A stretch of DNA of 64,000 nt from Fasciolopsis buskii (Eukaryota; Platyhelminthes; Trematoda; Plagiorchiida; Fasciolidae), in the NCBI GenBank assembly GCA_008360955.1, contig LUCM01008074.1:46241-110240 (forward strand). Reading direction: 5' to 3'. The position numbers and the translations under genes were made by a program. Shown one piece after another: positions 59,751-64,000 of this stretch; the first letter of the stretch is position 1, and each line of letters starts with the position of its first letter. Under the pieces are notes generated by a model. It did not search any database and had not been told where the DNA came from. It saw only the letters and a list, made by a program, of their open reading frames with translations.

Positions 59751-60439
59751 AACTGGTTCTAGTCTCGTAGAAATACTTTATTCTCATGTGTGATTATTAA
59801 CGCTGAAACCTAGTAGACGTGCCTGCGGTTAGTTTGATCACTAAAAGTTTGGTACACTTAAAACGATTATGTGGGACAAATTTATCCTGTATCATTCTTT
59901 TTTGCAATTTGTGTTCTCTCATATTCCGTACGATTGCACCCCATGCCTTATCACGTTCCGTTTCTCTTAAACCGATTTCATTGCGCTACTTGCTTATCAA
60001 CATTCTCAAGCCGAAATTGGTTGAATTCGGATAAAATAACCTTATCCCACCGGTTTATTTATTTCTCAAACCAAGCGAAATTGACCGTACTTGATGACTA
60101 GAAATGAACCTTATTAAGCTCAGGGAATTCATATCAAATCCGGTGTGAATGCTATTTGCGTACCGTGGATACGGATTTTCAGTTTTTCGTTTGTCCACTA
60201 GGTATCAATACTTGGTTTGTTAGCTTGCCGATATTGTCCGAATCAGTATCCTCATCGTCCGACATTGAACCACAACAGGGCAAGCTCCAGCGCTCGGTCT
60301 CTTTCTCGCCGCGATACATGTTACACTAGGACGAATGAGTATGCAACGTGGACAGCACGAGAGGACCTACACGGTTGGTGAAAGTACCGTGATAGGCCAA
60401 TTGACGCAGTACAAAATGTGACGGTACAGACGCATGTTT
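59176..60439. other. Intron sequence, nothing else recognised
   Basis: Outside the TA run at 59704-59749 there are only short unassigned frames. Confidence 0.4.
59704..59749. repeat. (TA)n microsatellite
   Basis: This is an uninterrupted TA run of about 45 bases, the longest in the window. Confidence 0.95.
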
Positions 60440-60770
60440 TCCGATTATTCGATCTCTACAAAATCGAAGACAATTGCCACTGTTCGCGTTTTGTTGCTAG
60501 ATCCTTCCGTAGCGGTTTCAGCCAACTGATTAAAGAATCTTTCGGATCCCAACTACGAACGTGTGAAAGACCAAATTTTGCCGTACGGGGTTTTTTGTCA
60601 TTCCACATAATCATGTTATCTGGTGACCTCCATGCATGCATGCTCTTCCATTTGGTGGGTAAGACGGAAACTAAGTCATAGTACGGCAGTAGGCGTGTGT
60701 TCGTCATGTACAACACGTGACCCAATCGACAAAGCCTGCCAACCTGAACTGACCGTGGCATTAATTAATC
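60440..60770 (-). mobile_element. RTE-like LINE, C-terminal fragment, antisense
   Basis: The minus frame 60761-60456 reads GRLCRLGHVLYMTNTRLLPY, then KFGLSHVRSWDPKDSLISWL and KREQWQLSSIL. These match the GHVL, GWGPKDSS and REQW blocks. The invariant-looking GWGP has become SWDP. Confidence 0.87.
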
Positions 60771-60968
60771 TTACTACCCTCTCGTTTGCAACATCTCGGT
60801 TACGGATTCTTCTAAAACTCGTGCTCTTAATGAAGTAGTAGATTATCAACCCGAGACTCTTTGGATGCGCACGATTGTGATTGGAATGTGTGTTACCTCG
60901 ATCGAAATACATCCCACAAGGTATTCCTGAATGAGATAAGTGGGCCCTGTCAACGGTTTTAATGAGGA

Positions 60969-61136
60969 GGTGCCCAAGTGGATGAGGTCGTGGCGTTTGC
61001 ACGTAAAGGTTGAGGGTTCGAATTCTCCCACTGTCGGTCAAATTCTCGACTTGATAGCCCTCTGTTGGCCGCAACCCCGTTCCTGAGAAATGATGTACAC
61101 TGTTATTTCATTAATAAAGAAAATAAAAGATAAAAG
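60969..61136 (+). mobile_element. tRNA-derived SINE
   Basis: GTGCCCAAGTGGATGAGGTCG resembles the A-box region, and the B box is GGTTCGAATTC (61015-61025). The tail has CTCTGTTGGCCGCAACCCCG and TTATTTCATTAATAAAG with an A-rich end. Confidence 0.87.
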
Positions 61137-62788
61137 AAAAAACTTGCTATTATGGTGTTTCATGAAGGGAGTAACTTAATGCTCAGATATGCCACTGTAA
61201 TCGGGGGAAGAATTAGAGAATTTCAGAATTTATCTTAACGGCTGACATTTTCGAATCTGTCATGCAATCTGGAGTGTTACATTTACCTGACTCTACTATT
61301 CGACTTGCCGTTTCTATTTCCTCTAGATGTTTTATCTTTTCATTAAGGTTGAGACCTAGTGGGGGACCTCGATCACTCCAAGTCTCACGGCCATGGTTAT
61401 CAGTCCCACATCGTGTAGGTACTATGAGGTCCTGTCTCTTCTCCTATGCTCTTATGCGGAACGTAGTACTGAAACGTCTCCTCGTAGCTTTACTCTTCTT
61501 TTATGCACTTGGGTCAACGACGTACAGTTTGTCAGGATAGAGCTCTCGTGGAACGAGGCTTATGAATTTTTCCCATTCACGTGTTGATTTTGGACCCATT
61601 TACAAACATATACGGTCTTGTGTACTGTCCATAATATCGATTAAAGTGTTATTTGCTTTTCTTTTCGTTTTCTGGCTTGCCGAAATCAATTAGTTGACGA
61701 TTGATTCGAAATCGACCGTTAATCATCGGTCCGTTTGAATTCATATCTACTTACTCCGCAATCGATGATATCATGTGACCTCCTCAGTTGGGTAGTTTAT
61801 TTTCACTAAACCGTGATTGTCTTCTTATTCGGGCATCATGTTCAATATCGTTTTTTTAATCTGCTAAATGAAATGGTGCACAGAAAAGAACGAACGAGGG
61901 GGAAAAAATCGTCACATCAACGAATAATCTCCGATTTTTTTTTCTGACTGCTTGTGTATGATAAAAATGGTCATTTTCCGTTTGAAACGGTAGTCGGGAT
62001 ATTCGTAGTTCATGTTTGCAATCCCCCTAAAATGTTCGTATCTAGTTCAATCGAATTAATTCCCTAATTCTTCGAGCTAACCTAGCACCACTCAGACACT
62101 AATTCGGTTGTACAAATACACAAATGAAATAGGTCGAACTTTTACCTTAAGTGAACGTTTCGACAGACAATTGTTTGAATGGAGATAAATCGCGATTTGT
62201 CGCACAATGGATCATTTTACTACGATTCAGCTAAACTACGAAAGTTCAATACCTTCCAAATTAGCCACGCTGGTCCAATGGTAACAACCAGTGTACGGGG
62301 TGCTGTCCCAGACACCACCTCCCTCACAGTCTGCCCGACCGATTATTGAGTCGTCCACACCGTACCGTTATTTCATAAACGGAACACATTAGTTGAACAC
62401 TAAACTGCTTCGCTGTTGCACACGGACCGAATTCCGGTGGTCACGGGAACGAGGCACGCTGTTGCCATCAGGGACCACCATTGTGCGGAAATTTCCCCCA
62501 TTGAAGTTGATCTCGTGTACTGGGTGTGTCGACCAGATTTGACCGTCTTTCTAATTGGGAAAAGTCGAATGTGTACAGTTTCCTTTTGCATGCAATCTCA
62601 ATAGTTTCACGGGAAACAATGTCATATATAACTGTTTAAGTAAGTTCCCGCCGGTTTGTAATGCAGTACGAATGCGACGGTCGGTTCTCTTTTTTCGCAT
62701 TTTGTTCCTTTCATGTTTACCAAACCACCGCGCTTACTTTTTCACTGAACTCGATTCGCATGCGTAACGTTTGTCCAACCCAACGCAG
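61137..62788. other. Intron sequence before the acidic-loop exon
   Basis: Open frames such as 61262-61540 and 62416-62604 are unassigned. No repeats are recognised. The region before the acceptor at 62788 is pyrimidine-rich. Confidence 0.4.
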
Positions 62789-63072
62789 ATGACGATCGTT
62801 CCGCGAACAGCGAGGTCCAGATTCCAATTTTGGTTGTCATGTACAAACTGTTGTTGAATGAACTAGCCAAACAATTGGAAGAAGATGACGTGGATGAAGG
62901 TATCGATCCGGACGATGAAGATGACGATGAAGATGACGAGACGGAGGAAACAGGTGAACATGAAGACGAGGATGAAGGTGTAAAGAATCGAGACGGCTCG
63001 GAGACCATATTTGGTGATGATGCACTCGAAGGAGATGCAAACACTCAGGAATGTGCGAAACTGGCAACGAAA
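62789..63072 (+). CDS. IPO9: Importin-9, internal exon j (acidic loop)
   Basis: The acceptor AACGCAG ends at 62788 and the donor GTGAGT begins at 63073. The split codon reads AAT. The segment VQIPILVVMYKLLLNEL matches human NIPLLVKILKLIINEL. It is followed by a strongly acidic stretch (about 62880-63000) rich in Asp and Glu, in the place where human importin-9 has its acidic loop near the C-terminus. The acidic stretch itself shows no residue alignment. The exon ends in phase 0. An open frame on the opposite strand here is only the shadow of the acidic codons. Confidence 0.88.
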
Positions 63073-63635
63073 GTGAGTTCGTTCGTCGGTGTCATATTTC
63101 CTGCTTTCTGTTATCTTATACTGTTTAACCATTGACAATTGCCAATATTCTTTGTCGGACTGACAAACCCTGATTGTTGATTCATCTCGGCTTATGACCA
63201 TTCAATGATAAACGTTCACTGATTACGGTTTGTTTAGTTTTTATTCTTATCGTGGTCAAATTTCCGAGCGCTCGGTAACATTTTCAAAGTCTTGTGATCA
63301 CTGAGCCTGGTGTTTCGGTTCCATTACCCCCCCCCCAAACCGGGTGCATAGAGTACCACCACTCCGCTTACTGCTCCATCGGATTGATTTGATTGTTCGG
63401 ATTTCTTAAACTATTTCTTAGATGGTGTGATGTAATGGTATGAGTACGATTCATTGAAACCGACTTTGTTTGTCCACTTGTCCTCAATTGTTTCCTCAAA
63501 ATTTCCGCAATAATCAGTTTAGTTTAATCTTGTTCTTACACACGCTAACTCGAAACTGCTGGTATTTATTTTTCGCCGCTAACCTTCGTTCCTGTTTTTT
63601 TTTTTTGGAATCCAACTTACTCATAATGTGTGTAG

Positions 63636-63761
63636 CGAGCTCGATGAAGACCGATCGAATTCGTTTGCTCTTGAATGGTGAAGAGGAAGAGAGCAGTTCT
63701 AGTTTGGAACAAAAAGCTTATTTTAAGAAAATGTGCACTCTTTGCGAATACGCTTTAGGGG
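63636..63761 (+). CDS. Possible next importin-9 exon (boundaries uncertain)
   Basis: An open frame after a long T-rich tract and GTGTAG (ending at 63635) reads SMKTDRIRLLLNGEEEES and then SLEQKAYFKKMCTLCEYA. The last part loosely resembles the human C-terminal segment QIDLQAYLTDFLCQFA. A possible donor GTGAAC follows at about 63762. However, the only acceptor with a good pyrimidine tract puts the frame one base off the phase-0 end of exon j. Either a small exon is missed between them, or this is not an exon. Confidence 0.33.
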
Positions 63762-63892
63762 TGAACACGATGGTCATAGTCACTTCGTTTGTGCATCGAT
63801 CGTGTTAACAATTTTGATTTGTCACCAATTCCGCACCTTTTTTTTGCTTATCCAATAAATGATAAAATTAAAGGGCAACTAGTTGATTTGTC

Positions 63893-64000
63893 ACAACGAG
63901 ACTACACCTTGACGTGATGTGACGGCTTGCGTGCCTCCATGATCCAACGAGCTATACAGGATGGCTTATCTCAAGCCGAAGATCCAATCATGCCTGGAAG
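63893..64000 (+). repeat. Dispersed repeat, matches 53765-53870
   Basis: GTGCCTCCATGATCCAACGA and GGATGGCTTATCTCAAGCCG are shared with 53800-53850. The copy runs off the window. Confidence 0.75.

Larger units (their letters stand above)
92..63072 (+). other. IPO9: Importin-9 gene locus, partial (ten supported exons)
   Basis: This entry is the gene model that ties the exons together. Ten open segments on the + strand, each bounded by AG at the left and GT at the right, join with matching codon phase at every junction. They translate to about 606 residues collinear with human importin-9 from roughly its middle to just past its acidic loop. Importin-9 is a karyopherin-beta (HEAT-repeat) nuclear import receptor that carries H2A-H2B histone dimers and other basic cargo and binds RanGTP. 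Intron lengths in order are 2147, 4301, 342, 8919, 3117, 9415, 7154, 2610 and 23157 bp. The N-terminal Ran-binding half must lie upstream of position 1, and the last residues lie at or beyond the right edge. The alignment was made from memory of the human protein, so exact identity values are not given. Confidence 0.9.

Noticed and set aside
62742..63067. Serine-rich and histidine-rich frames on the - strand
   Set aside because: They are the complement of the acidic codons of the importin-9 exon, not real coding sequence.
1..64000. Prokaryotic-style systems: operons, CRISPR arrays, toxin-antitoxin or phage genes
   Set aside because: No gene clusters, ribosome-binding sites or spacer-repeat arrays are visible. 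The tandem arrays are microsatellites.

Overview
The window is eukaryotic nuclear DNA, and it most likely comes from a flatworm, specifically a digenean trematode (fluke). This is an inference. It rests on one widely split gene with canonical GT-AG introns, introns packed with decayed RTE-like and CR1-like LINEs and a tRNA-derived SINE, and many (AT)n tracts. I cannot name the species. No bacterial-type genes, operons, CRISPR arrays or rRNA genes are visible.

One host gene runs through almost the whole window on the + strand. Ten exons (92-243, 2391-2475, 6777-7132, 7475-7626, 16546-16674, 19792-19864, 29280-29504, 36659-36863, 39474-39631, 62789-63072) join in a consistent reading phase. Together they give about 606 codons that align collinearly with the middle and C-terminal part of importin-9 (IPO9, karyopherin-beta family). 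The 5' part of the gene lies upstream of the window and the 3' end lies at or beyond the right edge. One intron is 342 bp; the others range from 2.1 kb to 23.2 kb. Importin-9 is a nuclear import receptor for core histones and other basic cargo. The acidic loop expected near its C-terminus is encoded in the exon at 62789-63072.

The rest is intronic. It holds about 20 dead LINE copies: fragments of RTE-like elements ending in (GAT)n-type tails, and two copies of a CR1/Jockey-type element. Most of them lie in the same orientation as the gene. The longest are an antisense RTE copy (26640-28735) whose YADD motif is destroyed and which carries a nested CR1 3' tail, a sense RTE copy (53950-56317) that keeps YADD but is frameshifted, and a CR1 copy (56972-59175) that covers most of the reverse transcriptase.

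Other repeats are six clear tRNA-derived SINEs plus fragments, an unclassified repeat of about 450 bp at three loci, short repeats that resemble decayed hammerhead ribozymes of Penelope-like elements, a long palindrome between AT tracts, many microsatellites, and one 121-base assembly gap inside an AT tract. I found no convincing novel biological system. The most interesting items are the hammerhead-like repeats, the complete IPO9 exon chain across a 23-kb intron, and the nested, duplicated and chimeric LINE structures.
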